A stretch of DNA of 64,000 nucleotides, taken from contig NZ_AP027368.1 in the NCBI RefSeq assembly GCF_030296015.1, positions 4,078,839-4,142,838 on the forward strand, written 5' to 3'. The position numbers and the translations under genes are program-made. Below, one piece after another: positions 17,990 through 25,880 of the stretch. This stretch comes from Ferrimonas sp. YFM. Lineage in GTDB: Bacteria; Pseudomonadota; Gammaproteobacteria; Enterobacterales; Shewanellaceae. How positions within the stretch are numbered: the stretch's first letter is position 1; every line of letters starts with the position of its first letter. A model generated the notes under the pieces. The model had not been told where the DNA came from, ran no database searches, and saw only the letters and a program-made list of their open reading frames with translations.

Positions 17990-18909
17990 CGGCGTTGGCC
18001 GAACTGAGCCTCCAGGGTCAGCATCAACTCCAGGTTGGTGTCAAAGCCGTACTTTCTCGGCCAGGTGACCTGGGGTTCCACTTCATAGAACAGCCAGCTT
18101 CGAAGAAAACTCTGGCGAAAGGTCAGGCCCAGGCGTCGAATTTCACTCTGGGTCTGGGCATCGTCGGTGGCTCCTGATACGGCGGCAAACACCGACAGGG
18201 CGGTCCGTTCATTGAGCCACTCTACCCGGCTGAGTTTGCTGCTCCACTCCAGTCCGTCACTCTCCTCACCATAGAAAAGCCGGTTCCTCCACAGCAGGGC
18301 GTGACCGTCATAGTGTCGTTCCAGGTTAACGCCAGTGGTTTCGCTCCACCCCTCTCCCGACTGCAGCCTCAGCTCCTGGGTTGCCTTGATCAGGGTGCGC
18401 TCATCCAGGTTGTCGTAATAGCGGGCCCGGCCCCGGACAAAGGGCTGAATGCCCGAATCCACACTGGCGCCAAGGTCCACCGACAGATCCCAGCGTTTGC
18501 GATCCAGGGGGATCCAGCGCAGCGCCGCTCGGGTGGTGCCCTCACCTGTGCCGGTGAAGGGGTCACCCAGCTCCTCATCCTCTTCGTCGGACTCCAGCAA
18601 CAGTTTGAGCCGGCGTTCGGTCTGGGGAAGATAATAGGCGGCGGACAGGCGCAAACCCAGCTGGTCACTCTCCCGTTCAATGAACTCCTGCTGAACTCTC
18701 AGCCTGAAGTGACTGGTCGCCTGGTCTGCGTCGTCTGTGGGGCCAAAGAAGTGATCAAACCACAGGGCGGAACGGCGAGCCGAGCCGGAGAGCAGTTCGT
18801 GGGCCTTGTCATACCAGGGATGCTCAGGGGTCACCGGCTCAGACTGCGCCTTCACCGAAACACTCAGGCTCATCAGCAGGCCAATCAGCCAAAGCTGTCT
18901 GGACAACAC
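17986..18909 (-). CDS. Hypothetical exported, probably outer-membrane beta-barrel protein
   Basis: Read from a GTG at 18909 that follows AAGGAGG by eight bases, the 307-residue protein starts (M)LSRQLWLIGLLMSLSVSVKAQSE, a good signal peptide. The mature part alternates hydrophobic and polar residues (FRLRVQQEFIERESDQLGLR, LRLSAAYYLPQTERRLKLLL, RLFYGEESDGLEWSSKLSRV) as in beta-barrels and ends LMLTLEAQFGQRR without the classical terminal Phe. The family is not recognised; homologues are probably limited to related marine bacteria. It sits between csdE and tcdA, on the tcdA strand and 41 bases after that gene. Confidence 0.75.
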   Translation of the reverse strand: MLSRQLWLIGLLMSLSVSVKAQSEPVTPEHPWYDKAHELLSGSARRSALWFDHFFGPTDDADQATSHFRLRVQQEFIERESDQLGLRLSAAYYLPQTERRLKLLLESDEEDEELGDPFTGTGEGTTRAALRWIPLDRKRWDLSVDLGASVDSGIQPFVRGRARYYDNLDERTLIKATQELRLQSGEGWSETTGVNLERHYDGHALLWRNRLFYGEESDGLEWSSKLSRVEWLNERTALSVFAAVSGATDDAQTQSEIRRLGLTFRQSFLRSWLFYEVEPQVTWPRKYGFDTNLELMLTLEAQFGQRR

Positions 18910-18950
18910 GTCACTGCCCTCCTTTGGCATTGAACTAAAGCATTGAAATA

Positions 18951-19745
18951 TTATGCCTCTTTGTCGGCCTTTGCCGCCAGTTTTAGCAGCACTCTGCTGG
19001 CCGCCACAAAGCCAAAGGTGCCGGTGACCGGGGTCACGGCACCAAAACCACTGGCGCAATCCATCGCCTTGGGCCCCTCTGCGGCCGACTTGGCCAGGCA
19101 GACCTGACCATCGGCTCCGGGGTATTTGAGCTGCTCATCGGAGAAGACGCACTCCACCTGAAAGCGGCGCTTGGGGTTCTTACTGAAGTTATACTCCCGG
19201 CGCAGCAGGTTGCGCACCTTGGCCGCCAGGGGATCCTGATAGGTCTTGGCCAGGTCTGCCACCTGAACCCGGCTGGGATCCAGCTGGCCACCGGCGCCGC
19301 CCACGGTGACAATGCGGACCTTGCGCCGCTTACAATGGGCGATCAACGCCGCCTTGGCCTTGACGCTGTCGATGCAGTCCACCAGGTAGTCCAGGCTGTC
19401 GTCGATAAGCTCAAACAGATTGTCACTGTCGACAAACTCTTCCACCTCATCCACCTGGCAGTCCGGGTTAATGGCCCGGATTCGCTGAGCCATCACCGCC
19501 ACCTTGGAGAGACCCACGGTCTCCTTCAGGGCATGGCATTGCCGATTGGTGTTGGTAATACAGATGTCATCGAGGTCGATTAGAGTGATTCGCGCGATAC
19601 CGCTGCGGGCAAGGGCCTCGGCCACCCAGGTGCCCACCCCTCCGATGCCCACCACGGCAACATGGGATCGGGAGAATCGCTCCAGTGCCGCTGGACCATA
19701 GAGACGGCCAATGCCGCCAAAGCGTTGTAGATAGTCGTCGTTCAT
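18951..19745 (-). CDS. tcdA: tRNA threonylcarbamoyladenosine dehydratase (CsdL/TcdA)
   Basis: E1-like ATP-dependent enzyme of 264 residues that cyclises t6A at tRNA position 37 to ct6A. The adenylation fold is clear: VAVVGIGGVGTWVAEALARS (nucleotide-binding loop), LIDLDDICITNTNRQ, DYLVDCIDSVKAKAALIAHC and the conserved VECVFSDE and GFGAVTPVTGTFGF segments. In E. coli it lies beside csdA-csdE, which supply sulfur needed for its activity; here it is nearby but on the opposite strand, separated by one gene. Confidence 0.95.
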   Translation of the reverse strand: MNDDYLQRFGGIGRLYGPAALERFSRSHVAVVGIGGVGTWVAEALARSGIARITLIDLDDICITNTNRQCHALKETVGLSKVAVMAQRIRAINPDCQVDEVEEFVDSDNLFELIDDSLDYLVDCIDSVKAKAALIAHCKRRKVRIVTVGGAGGQLDPSRVQVADLAKTYQDPLAAKVRNLLRREYNFSKNPKRRFQVECVFSDEQLKYPGADGQVCLAKSAAEGPKAMDCASGFGAVTPVTGTFGFVAASRVLLKLAAKADKEA

Positions 19746-20097
19746 CTCTGCATTCCTGACAAAATCCGGCGCAGTATAGCAGGGGAGAGGGATATACAGG
19801 GAAACCCAAGGAGGTTTACGTAGGGTGAACTTTTTACGTTAACCATATAACCTTGGTGAATCAATGGATTAATCACAGCTTTATTGACCTTCCGCAACAT
19901 TTACAATTATCTCACGCCAAAACGTGCGCCACTTCAAAAAATGCCCGATCGGGCGGTTGCATGTCACAGACTTCCTGCCAGAATCGAGTTCGCAAAATGA
20001 CTAAAAAGCCTGATTAAATCTTGATACATAGGGAAATATGTTGCTTATGTGTTAACCAAACATCAGGCATTCATTGATCGTCAGGAGTAAATTGATC
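19746..20097. other. Porin promoter region
   Basis: About 350 AT-rich bases between divergent tcdA and the porin gene. It holds a perfect 12-bp palindrome GCCCGATCGGGC at 19943-19954 and a possible promoter with -35 TTGATA near 20021 and an AT-rich -10 region. AGGAG before the porin ATG is the ribosome site. Nothing coding. Confidence 0.5.
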
Positions 20098-21114
20098 ATG
20101 TTAAAACGGACACCCGCCCTCTCTGCTGCTGCACTGCTGGTTGCTGCCTCTTTCGGCGCCCAAGCAGAAATGCCCACCTTCTACGGTGACCTGAACATCT
20201 CTTTGACCGATTCCGACACCGGTTACACCGTTCAAGGTACCAGCGGTGATACCGGCACTGTTCTGGAAAACAACTCTTCCAACATCGGTATGAAAGGCGC
20301 CCACGATATCAACGGCGCTCTGAAACTGGTGTACAAGGTAGAGGTTGGTGTTAACGGCACCGACAACGACGCCGATACTTTCTCTTCCCGTAACACCTAC
20401 ATCGGCCTGGCCGGTGGTTTCGGTGAAGTGGTATTCGGTCGTAACGACACCGCATTCAAGGGCTCCGAAGGTGGCGTTGATGCCTTCGGTAACCTGAACG
20501 CCGACATCGTAATGATCCTGCCTGGTCAGGATCGTGTAGCTGACGGCATCACCTATGTTCTGCCTAAGGTAGACATGCTGACCGGTAAGTTCACCTACAT
20601 CCTGGAAGACGACAACGACGGCGCCACCAGCGACGACGGCGACAACTACGCTCTGTTCCTGGGTTACGGTGACAAAGGCCTGAAGAAAGCCAACTTCTAC
20701 GTTGGCGGCGGCTATGTTGACGGCATCAAAGGTCTGACCGCTTGGCGTCTGACTGGTCAGGTAAAAGTTGCTGACCTGGCTCTGGGTGCCATCTACCAGT
20801 CCTCCGAGAAGACCGCCGACTCCTCCGTTGAGTCCGACGGCTACATCGTTTCCGCCAAGTACCCTCTGGGCAACTTCATGCTGAAGGCTCAGTACGGCTA
20901 CGAAGATGGCGCTCTGGGTACCTTCGGTAAGAAGGCCCAGGGTGACACCGCTGGCACCGTTGAAGATGTAACCAACTACACCATCGGTGGCGACTACACC
21001 CTGAGCAAGTCTGCTTACCTGTACGGCCACTACGCCAAGTACGAAGCCTCCATCAAGGACGCTGCCGACATCGAAGATGATGTAGTAACCGTAGGTCTGC
21101 GCTACCGCTTCTAA
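20098..21114 (+). CDS. Gram-negative general porin
   Basis: Trimeric outer-membrane porin of 338 residues. It begins with a signal peptide (MLKRTPALSAAALLVAASFG, cut at AQA-EM), followed by FYGDLNISLTD and SSNIGMKGAHDINGALKLVY, the typical first strands of OmpC/OmpU-type porins, RNTYIGLAGGFGEVVFGRND, an acidic loop 3, and the terminal aromatic strand ending GLRYRF. Codon choice is more restricted than in neighbours (mostly ggt, aac, gta, ctg), in keeping with very high expression. It stands alone between its own promoter and terminator. Confidence 0.93.
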   Translation: MLKRTPALSAAALLVAASFGAQAEMPTFYGDLNISLTDSDTGYTVQGTSGDTGTVLENNSSNIGMKGAHDINGALKLVYKVEVGVNGTDNDADTFSSRNTYIGLAGGFGEVVFGRNDTAFKGSEGGVDAFGNLNADIVMILPGQDRVADGITYVLPKVDMLTGKFTYILEDDNDGATSDDGDNYALFLGYGDKGLKKANFYVGGGYVDGIKGLTAWRLTGQVKVADLALGAIYQSSEKTADSSVESDGYIVSAKYPLGNFMLKAQYGYEDGALGTFGKKAQGDTAGTVEDVTNYTIGGDYTLSKSAYLYGHYAKYEASIKDAADIEDDVVTVGLRYRF

Positions 21115-21180
21115 TCTTTGGCCCAGCCAAAGAGGAAACGGTCGCCACAATCGGCTCAGGCTGATTGGGTAACCTGCCAG

Positions 21181-21206
21181 AGGCCACCGCAAGGTGGCCT
21201 TTCTTA
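21181..21206 (+). terminator. Terminator after the porin gene
   Basis: AGGCCACC (21181-21188), loop GCAA, GGTGGCCT (21193-21200), then TTCTTA; 66 bases after the porin stop. Confidence 0.85.
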
Positions 21207-21345
21207 TGCCTGACTTTCCCCGGCCCCATCACGCCCGCTGCCCCCAGCCAACACTGTCTATCCCTGCTTTCTGATGATCATTGTGGTCAACGCCTGACAC
21301 AGACTCGGCGGCATGACTGCCTGCGCCAGGCCCGGCAACCGGACA

Positions 21346-21371
21346 CAAAAAAGCCGGCGTTTCCGCCGGCT
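21346..21371 (-). terminator. Terminator after the DcaP-like porin gene
   Basis: AGCCGGCG (21352-21359) and CGCCGGCT (21364-21371) with a four-base loop; on the minus strand it is followed by six T residues. Confidence 0.85.
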
Positions 21372-21443
21372 AAGGGTTGGGTCTAACTCTCTGCCAAGAT
21401 GGACCCTTTGCGGGGTCAGGATCCCCGCCTCTCTGCTACCTAG

Positions 21444-22484
21444 TTACAGGGCGTAACGGATGGAGAACTGACCGTACATGGAGTCTTTGTCTTCGTGGTC
21501 GATGGAGTAGTTACCTACTTCCAGACCCATGGACAGCTCCTTGGTGAAGTTCTTGAATACGTTTACGCCCCACTGGCTGGTTTCGTTACCGGAAACGTCG
21601 CCTTCGATGTGGCCATAGATCAGAGTAGAACGAACAGTCTCGTTCCAGAAGTGACGGTAGGCGATGTTGTAGGAAGTAGTATCTTCTACCTCTTCACCCA
21701 CCAGGTCCTTAACAGCTGCGGTACCGACGTAACGGCCCAGCTCACCTTTGTGAATCTGGAAGCGCAGGTCATCTTTACCGAAGGTGTTGATGCGACCGGC
21801 TACGGAGAAGCCCAGGGCGTTCTCGGTTTCACCACCGGTGGTGTTCAGCTGACGGGCCAGACCGGCAACGGACACGTTACCCCAGTCACCCTTAAAGGTG
21901 TACTTGGCGATAACGTCAGGCAGCTTGTCATTGGCGGTGTCACCACCGAAGCTCTCGGGGTTCTCAATGGCCAGTTGCAGGCCACCGTTGGTGTAACGGA
22001 TCTGACCCTGACGGATAAAGGAGATACCCATCATGGTGCTACCAAAGTCAGCGGTCTCACCAATAGCGCTGGTGTTCATGAAGGTAGACCAGGTCTGACC
22101 GGCAGTGATGTTCTTGTACTTCACGAACGCGTGACGCAGACGTGGGTTCAGGGAGTTGGAGATAATCTGGTTACCGCCACCACCGAAGAAATCCATCTCG
22201 ATGAAACCAACCAGGTCACCGTGGATGTACTTGGTGTTAAAACGGGTTTCGTTGGCGAAGATGCGGAACTGAGATGCGCTCTCCTCCAGAGGGGTGCCTG
22301 CACCGGTCCACTGGTCTTTATAGGCTACGTCACCATCTACGTAACGGACATCAGCCTTGATGTAACCGCCGAAGACCAGCTTATCGTTATCGTTCAGTTG
22401 GATCTCGTATGCAGCTAACGCCGGGGTTGCCATGGCAGCCAGGGAGGTTACTAAGGCAATCTTTTTAATTTTAGAAACGAACAT
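21444..22484 (-). CDS. DcaP-like trimeric outer-membrane channel
   Basis: Outer-membrane beta-barrel of 346 residues with signal peptide MFVSKIKKIALVTSLAAMAT (cut after ALA-A). The sequence LVFGGYIKADVRYVDGD, then SQFRIFANETRFNTKY and GFIEMDFFGGGGN, RLRHAFVKYKNITAGQTWST are the marks of the DcaP family, channels for dicarboxylic and related organic acids; it ends QFSIRYAL. Codon use is as biased as in the neighbouring porin, so it is probably abundant. The two porins are unrelated and convergent, each with its own terminator. Confidence 0.87.
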   Translation of the reverse strand: MFVSKIKKIALVTSLAAMATPALAAYEIQLNDNDKLVFGGYIKADVRYVDGDVAYKDQWTGAGTPLEESASQFRIFANETRFNTKYIHGDLVGFIEMDFFGGGGNQIISNSLNPRLRHAFVKYKNITAGQTWSTFMNTSAIGETADFGSTMMGISFIRQGQIRYTNGGLQLAIENPESFGGDTANDKLPDVIAKYTFKGDWGNVSVAGLARQLNTTGGETENALGFSVAGRINTFGKDDLRFQIHKGELGRYVGTAAVKDLVGEEVEDTTSYNIAYRHFWNETVRSTLIYGHIEGDVSGNETSQWGVNVFKNFTKELSMGLEVGNYSIDHEDKDSMYGQFSIRYAL

Positions 22485-22984
22485 CTCAGTTTCATCCTAT
22501 TTTATAGGTTATGAATCAACATCACTCTCTTATTTGAAATGTTGTGTCGTGGACTGAGATCATTTGTCGCCAACGCATAAGATGGAAAAACTAACCTGAC
22601 ACAACCACAGATAAGCGCCAATCAACAAACACCAGTCCAAACATTTCGCCCCACGAAGTTAACAAAACGGTAATCTGAATTTCCTTACCCAAGCGCAGCC
22701 AGTGCGACCCATGTCGCATAATGGCGATTATTGTCGAACAAAACCTACATCGGACCAGAGGCAAGAAAGATAAAGATCACACCAAAGGACAGGTTTTCGA
22801 TCCGGTTAACGAATTTGGATATTTTTTCAGGCTGGCGCAGCCTTTAAGGCCATTTTGCAATTTCGGCGTGATCCAGAGTGAATTAAGAGATAAAGCCAGT
22901 TGCCAATTAACTAACGCTAAACTTATCAAGCAGAAACAATGAACCAGAGCCAATAAAATACAACAAGTTGAATGCAGCAAACTT

Positions 22985-23025
22985 AAAAGGCAACCCAAAG
23001 GATGCTTAATTAATTATTGCCTTTT
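22985..23025. repeat. Inverted repeat in the AT-rich region
   Basis: Nine-base arms AAAAGGCAA and TTGCCTTTT, perfect, with 23 bases between. Could fold in RNA of either strand; no flanking gene explains it. Confidence 0.5.
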
Positions 23026-23245
23026 GATTATGGAATCATTGAAGGGATACCTATTCCAAATTAGGTAGAGATCCAGTTCACAAAAGCTATTTATGGAGAA
23101 AGTCAGGCGGGTCTATTTGTAATTTTATTAGAAATTTTACCCGAAAAAAGCGGCAGAGATCCGACTGCAGAGTGAATGAGCCTCAATTTATTGAATGATA
23201 TTTTCTTTGTTTGTAATTTTTGGACTCGGCAACCCGGAAAAGGGG

Positions 23246-23262
23246 TGCACAATATTTGTGCA
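23246..23262. promoter_or_regulatory. Operator-like dyad
   Basis: TGCACAA, TAT, TTGTGCA: perfect 7-base arms with a 3-base centre. Typical size for a dimeric regulator. No gene with a start nearby on the + strand was found. Confidence 0.4.
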
Positions 23263-23385
23263 GTTCTTAAGCTGTGCAGGTAGGCTCCTTGACCCGACCA
23301 GCATGTGAAATAGTCATATGCAACTCTTTATTTCCTTGGGGAATATCAACCATGGAATCATCTAGGGACGGTGAGGAGAGAAAGC

Positions 23386-23403
23386 GGGCAGCCATGGCTG
23401 CCC
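23386..23403 (-). terminator. Perfect 18-bp palindrome after the small secreted gene
   Basis: GGGCAGCCATGGCTGCCC, followed on the minus strand by a pyrimidine-rich but T-poor tail. It lies 65 bases beyond the stop of the 94-residue gene and may act as its terminator. Confidence 0.45.
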
Positions 23404-23467
23404 GGCGGACGCTGAGAGGAACTGAGCCCGACGGCAATATCGCGCTAACTGGAACGCAGACGCCCCT

Positions 23468-23752
23468 CTACTGATTCTTCTCACAAGGGAAGTACAGGCT
23501 GGCCTGCTTCGCCGCAAACTCCTCTGCTTTGGCTTCGCAGTACCCCGCCTCATTTTGGGCACGCCACAACACCTTGCTGTCACTGCCTTTCAGATAATGC
23601 ACCTCACAGGGCAGGGGCGCTCCCTGGGGATAGATGACCTGGATACGGCGCTCCATCTCTCCATTGCGGCAGATATACTCATCACCCTGCTCCACCCCGG
23701 CCAAAGCGGGTTCAGAAGCAAGGGCGGTCACCAGGACGAACAGTGCACTCAT
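23468..23752 (-). CDS. Small secreted hypothetical protein
   Basis: A 94-residue protein with a signal peptide (MSALFVLVTALASEPALAG, likely cut after ALA). The mature part, about 75 residues, has four Cys (YICRNGEMERR, LPCEVHYLKG, GYCEAKAEEFA, FPCEKNQ), suggesting two disulfides in a periplasmic mini-domain. I do not know its function; similar short Cys-bearing exported proteins occur in Shewanella-type genomes. It is a single-gene unit in a region poor in genes. Confidence 0.72.
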   Translation of the reverse strand: MSALFVLVTALASEPALAGVEQGDEYICRNGEMERRIQVIYPQGAPLPCEVHYLKGSDSKVLWRAQNEAGYCEAKAEEFAAKQASLYFPCEKNQ

Positions 23753-23845
23753 AGGAAGATCCTCTCTGAGGGTTAGGGGGTAGCCCGCGTTCTCGAGCCA
23801 TCTGAAATTGGCTGAATTTTAGCACAGCATCGGCAAGTTAATGCC

Positions 23846-23879
23846 GAAAAAACAACGCGCTGCATTTGCAGCGCGTTGT
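23846..23879 (-). terminator. Terminator after the Cu/Zn exporter gene
   Basis: A perfect 12-bp stem (23852-23863 with 23868-23879), loop ATTT, and six T on the minus strand. One of the strongest terminators in the window. Confidence 0.9.
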
Positions 23880-23904
23880 CATCAATCCAGATTAACCGGC
23901 TCCA

Positions 23905-25185
23905 TCAGGCCGGTGTCGGGGTCATCTTGACCTTGAGTGTGGTCAGCAAGGCCCGGCTCATCAGCAACGCCAGCAAGACGCCGCTGCCATACACCAGCCA
24001 GTTGGGCAGCATCCTGTGCTCCTCACCCACCAGAGGCGTCACCTGGAAGCCGTAGCTGGCCACCAGGAAGTTCACCAGGTAGCCAAACACCATGGCAGTG
24101 CCTATGACGCCCCCAAGGTAACCCCACAGGGCACGCTTACCCAGCTCGTTACGCACTACCCCCAGGGTGGCGATGTTGGTCGCCGGACCCGCCATCATAA
24201 ACACCAGCACCGCACCGGGAGACACGCCCGCCAACAGCAGGCCCGCCGCGATGGGCGTCGAGGCGGTGGCACAAATGTACATGGGTACAGACACCAGCAC
24301 CATCAGGGACATGGCCAGGATGCCGTCCCCCCACTGAGACAGGTACTGGGGCGGTACAAAGGTGTTCACCAGGGCCGCGAAGAACAGGCCGATGAGCAGC
24401 CACACTGTGGTGTCCTTCACCAGATCAGTGCTGGCATAGCGGATCCCCTGGACGATTCGACTGAATACCCCATCACTGGTTTTCGGGGCCGCCTTGGAAG
24501 CACAGCAGCCAGCGTCACTCTTCACCTCCTTCTCAGAGGAGCAACAGCTGGATACCGGCTCGGGTGCAACCTCCTTCTTGGAGGAGCAACAACTGGATAC
24601 CGGCTCGGGTGCAGCCTCCTTCTTGGAGGAGCAACAGCTGGATACCGGCTCGGGTGCAGCCTCCTTCTTAGAGGAGCAACAACCAGGCTTTGACTCGACC
24701 TTCAGCTGAGACTGGCCTGCCGACGCCATCAGAGACCCCTGATTCATCGGGGTCATCTTGACCGGCGCCTTCTCCGTCTTGGGCTCTTCGTCGTCCCCAC
24801 CCACCAGCAGGCCGGCCACCACCGCAGAGGTCACTGCCGCAATGGGGCGCACCACCGCCATAAAGGGGCCCAGCAGGACATAGGAGACCGACACCGAATC
24901 CACACCGGTTTCCGGGGTAGACACCAGGAAGGAGGTGGTGGCGCTCTTGGAGGCGCCGGAGCGACGCAGCCCCACCGCCGCCGGTATCACTCCGCAGGAA
25001 CACAGGGGCAGGGGCGCACCAAACAGGGCGGCCTTCAGGGTGGTCTTGAAGCCGTGGCCCCCAAGCTGCTTATTCATCCACGCCATGGGGACAAACATCT
25101 TAAGCATCCCCGCCAGGAACAGGCCCAGCATCAGCCAGGGTGCAGAGTCCAGGAAGAGGTCCAGGAAATTCTCAATCAACAACAT
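23905..25185 (-). CDS. SO_0444-type Cu/Zn efflux permease with Cys-Cys repeat loop
   Basis: Inner-membrane metal exporter of the DUF318 permease superfamily, 426 residues. The first half has FGAPLPLCSCGVIPAAVGLR (CSC at 62-64) and the second half CATASTPIAAGLLLAGVSPG. Between the halves lies a hydrophilic loop (about 130-238) with five Cys-Cys pairs at 169, 184, 199, 214 and 227, in a 15-residue repeat CCSSKKEAAPEPVSS. The loop probably binds soft metal ions. The gene directly follows a ZntR-type regulator with no gap, and the common promoter has the regulator's operator, which supports zinc or copper export. Confidence 0.9.
   Translation of the reverse strand: MLLIENFLDLFLDSAPWLMLGLFLAGMLKMFVPMAWMNKQLGGHGFKTTLKAALFGAPLPLCSCGVIPAAVGLRRSGASKSATTSFLVSTPETGVDSVSVSYVLLGPFMAVVRPIAAVTSAVVAGLLVGGDDEEPKTEKAPVKMTPMNQGSLMASAGQSQLKVESKPGCCSSKKEAAPEPVSSCCSSKKEAAPEPVSSCCSSKKEVAPEPVSSCCSSEKEVKSDAGCCASKAAPKTSDGVFSRIVQGIRYASTDLVKDTTVWLLIGLFFAALVNTFVPPQYLSQWGDGILAMSLMVLVSVPMYICATASTPIAAGLLLAGVSPGAVLVFMMAGPATNIATLGVVRNELGKRALWGYLGGVIGTAMVFGYLVNFLVASYGFQVTPLVGEEHRMLPNWLVYGSGVLLALLMSRALLTTLKVKMTPTPA
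24547..24681. repeat. Three tandem 45-bp repeats inside the exporter gene
   Basis: Three nearly identical 45-bp units (residues 169-213), followed by a fourth, diverged unit and a last Cys pair. Each encodes CCSSKKE(A/V)APEPVSS. The units differ by only a few bases, so the array is young or kept alike by slippage or conversion. Confidence 0.9.
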
Positions 25186-25587
25186 CTACTTCGTCTCCAG
25201 GGTGTCCAGGATGGAGCAGTGAATGGCACTCTCCGGCCCGCCACAGCATGCGTCCGCCAGCTCCTGCAGGGAGTCTCTCAGGCGGGTCATCTCATCAATC
25301 TTTCGCTGCAACTCGGCCGCCTTGGCCTCTACCATCCCTTTCACATCGGCGCAGGCCCAGTCCGAACGACTGGCCTCGATGTTGAGCAGCTCCCGAATCT
25401 CCGTCAGGCTGAACCCCATCGCTTTAGCCCTCAAGATAAACTTGAGGTGGCGGGCATCCTCTTCGGTATACAGCCTGTAACCCTTATCCGACCGGGACGA
25501 GGGGCTGAACAAGCCGTTCTTTTCATAAAACCTCAGGGTGTCGGCGGTGACCTTACAGGCCGTCGCCAGCTCGCCGATGCGGTACAT
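25186..25587 (-). CDS. zntR: MerR-family regulator, ZntR type
   Basis: Zinc-responsive activator of 133 residues. The N-terminal winged helix (MYRIGELATACKVTADTLRF, then YEKNGLFSPS and KGYRLY) is followed by the dimerisation helix and the metal-binding end ADACCGGPESAIHCSIL, which with the earlier Cys in SDWACADVKGMVEAK matches the Cys/His set of ZntR. The next gene starts at the base after its stop, so both form one transcript. Promoter -10/-35 spacing of 20 bp around a dyad is the classic MerR arrangement, so it probably regulates its own operon. Confidence 0.9.
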   Translation of the reverse strand: MYRIGELATACKVTADTLRFYEKNGLFSPSSRSDKGYRLYTEEDARHLKFILRAKAMGFSLTEIRELLNIEASRSDWACADVKGMVEAKAAELQRKIDEMTRLRDSLQELADACCGGPESAIHCSILDTLETK

Positions 25588-25616
25588 GACAGACTCCGGA
25601 TTCTTGACTTGAGTGG

Positions 25617-25648
25617 AGTATAAACCTTGGAGTTAAGTCTAAGGTCAA
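25617..25648 (-). promoter_or_regulatory. ZntR-type promoter and operator
   Basis: On the minus strand, -35 TTGACC (25643-25648) and -10 TATACT (25617-25622) are separated by 20 bp, too long for sigma-70 alone, as in MerR-controlled promoters. The spacer carries a 22-bp dyad at 25624-25645 with half-sites ACCTTGGAGTT / AAGTCTAAGGT, nine of eleven positions symmetrical. Confidence 0.87.
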
Positions 25649-25732
25649 ACCTTTTTTATAAGGAAACGCACTTTTCTTATAGGTGAACGAAAGTCGTGGA
25701 TTGGGCCTGATTTCAGGACCAATTTGACGTAC

Positions 25733-25880
25733 AATGCGCGCGACTCCATTAAGGTTGTACAGACCCCCAAAGAGGGTATTTCGCCAACACCTTACGCCTA
25801 GGTGTTAGCGAAATATCTTCCCATAATAAGAGTCGCCCTCAGGGTGACCCACTAACCCTACATGAAAGGATCTGTACCCT
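25733..25880 (+). ncRNA. Structured purH leader (candidate cis-regulatory RNA)
   Basis: A likely -10 TACAAT just before a GCGCGCG stretch (a GC-rich discriminator as in stringently controlled promoters) would start a leader of about 140 bases. It contains a 16-bp hairpin with one mismatch (25777-25792 with 25800-25815, loop TACGCCT) and a 7-bp hairpin (25832-25838 with 25842-25848). Outer GTACAG (25757-25762) can pair with CTGTAC (25872-25877), which lies between the ribosome site AAGGA (25866-25870) and the ATG. The fold therefore could control purH translation. It is not a riboswitch class I recognise. Confidence 0.5.

Larger units (their letters stand above)
22485..23467. other. Long AT-rich gene-free region
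   Basis: Almost 1 kb with no gene I can support, clearly more AT-rich than the rest. It holds the promoter of the DcaP-like gene at its left end. Structures seen: a 9-bp perfect inverted repeat AAAAGGCAA (22985-22993) / TTGCCTTTT (23017-23025) around a 23-base loop, and TGCACAA-TAT-TTGTGCA at 23246-23262, an operator-like dyad. Short possible frames (for example 22721-22942) have neither a ribosome site nor protein-like composition. A small RNA or a degenerate gene could hide here. Confidence 0.5.

Noticed and set aside
22721..22942. 73-codon frame in the AT-rich gap
   Set aside because: No ribosome site, no hydrophobic or domain pattern, random composition.
24502..24693. Tandem repeats that might suggest a CRISPR array
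   Set aside because: Units are contiguous 45-bp coding repeats without spacers, in frame in the exporter gene.
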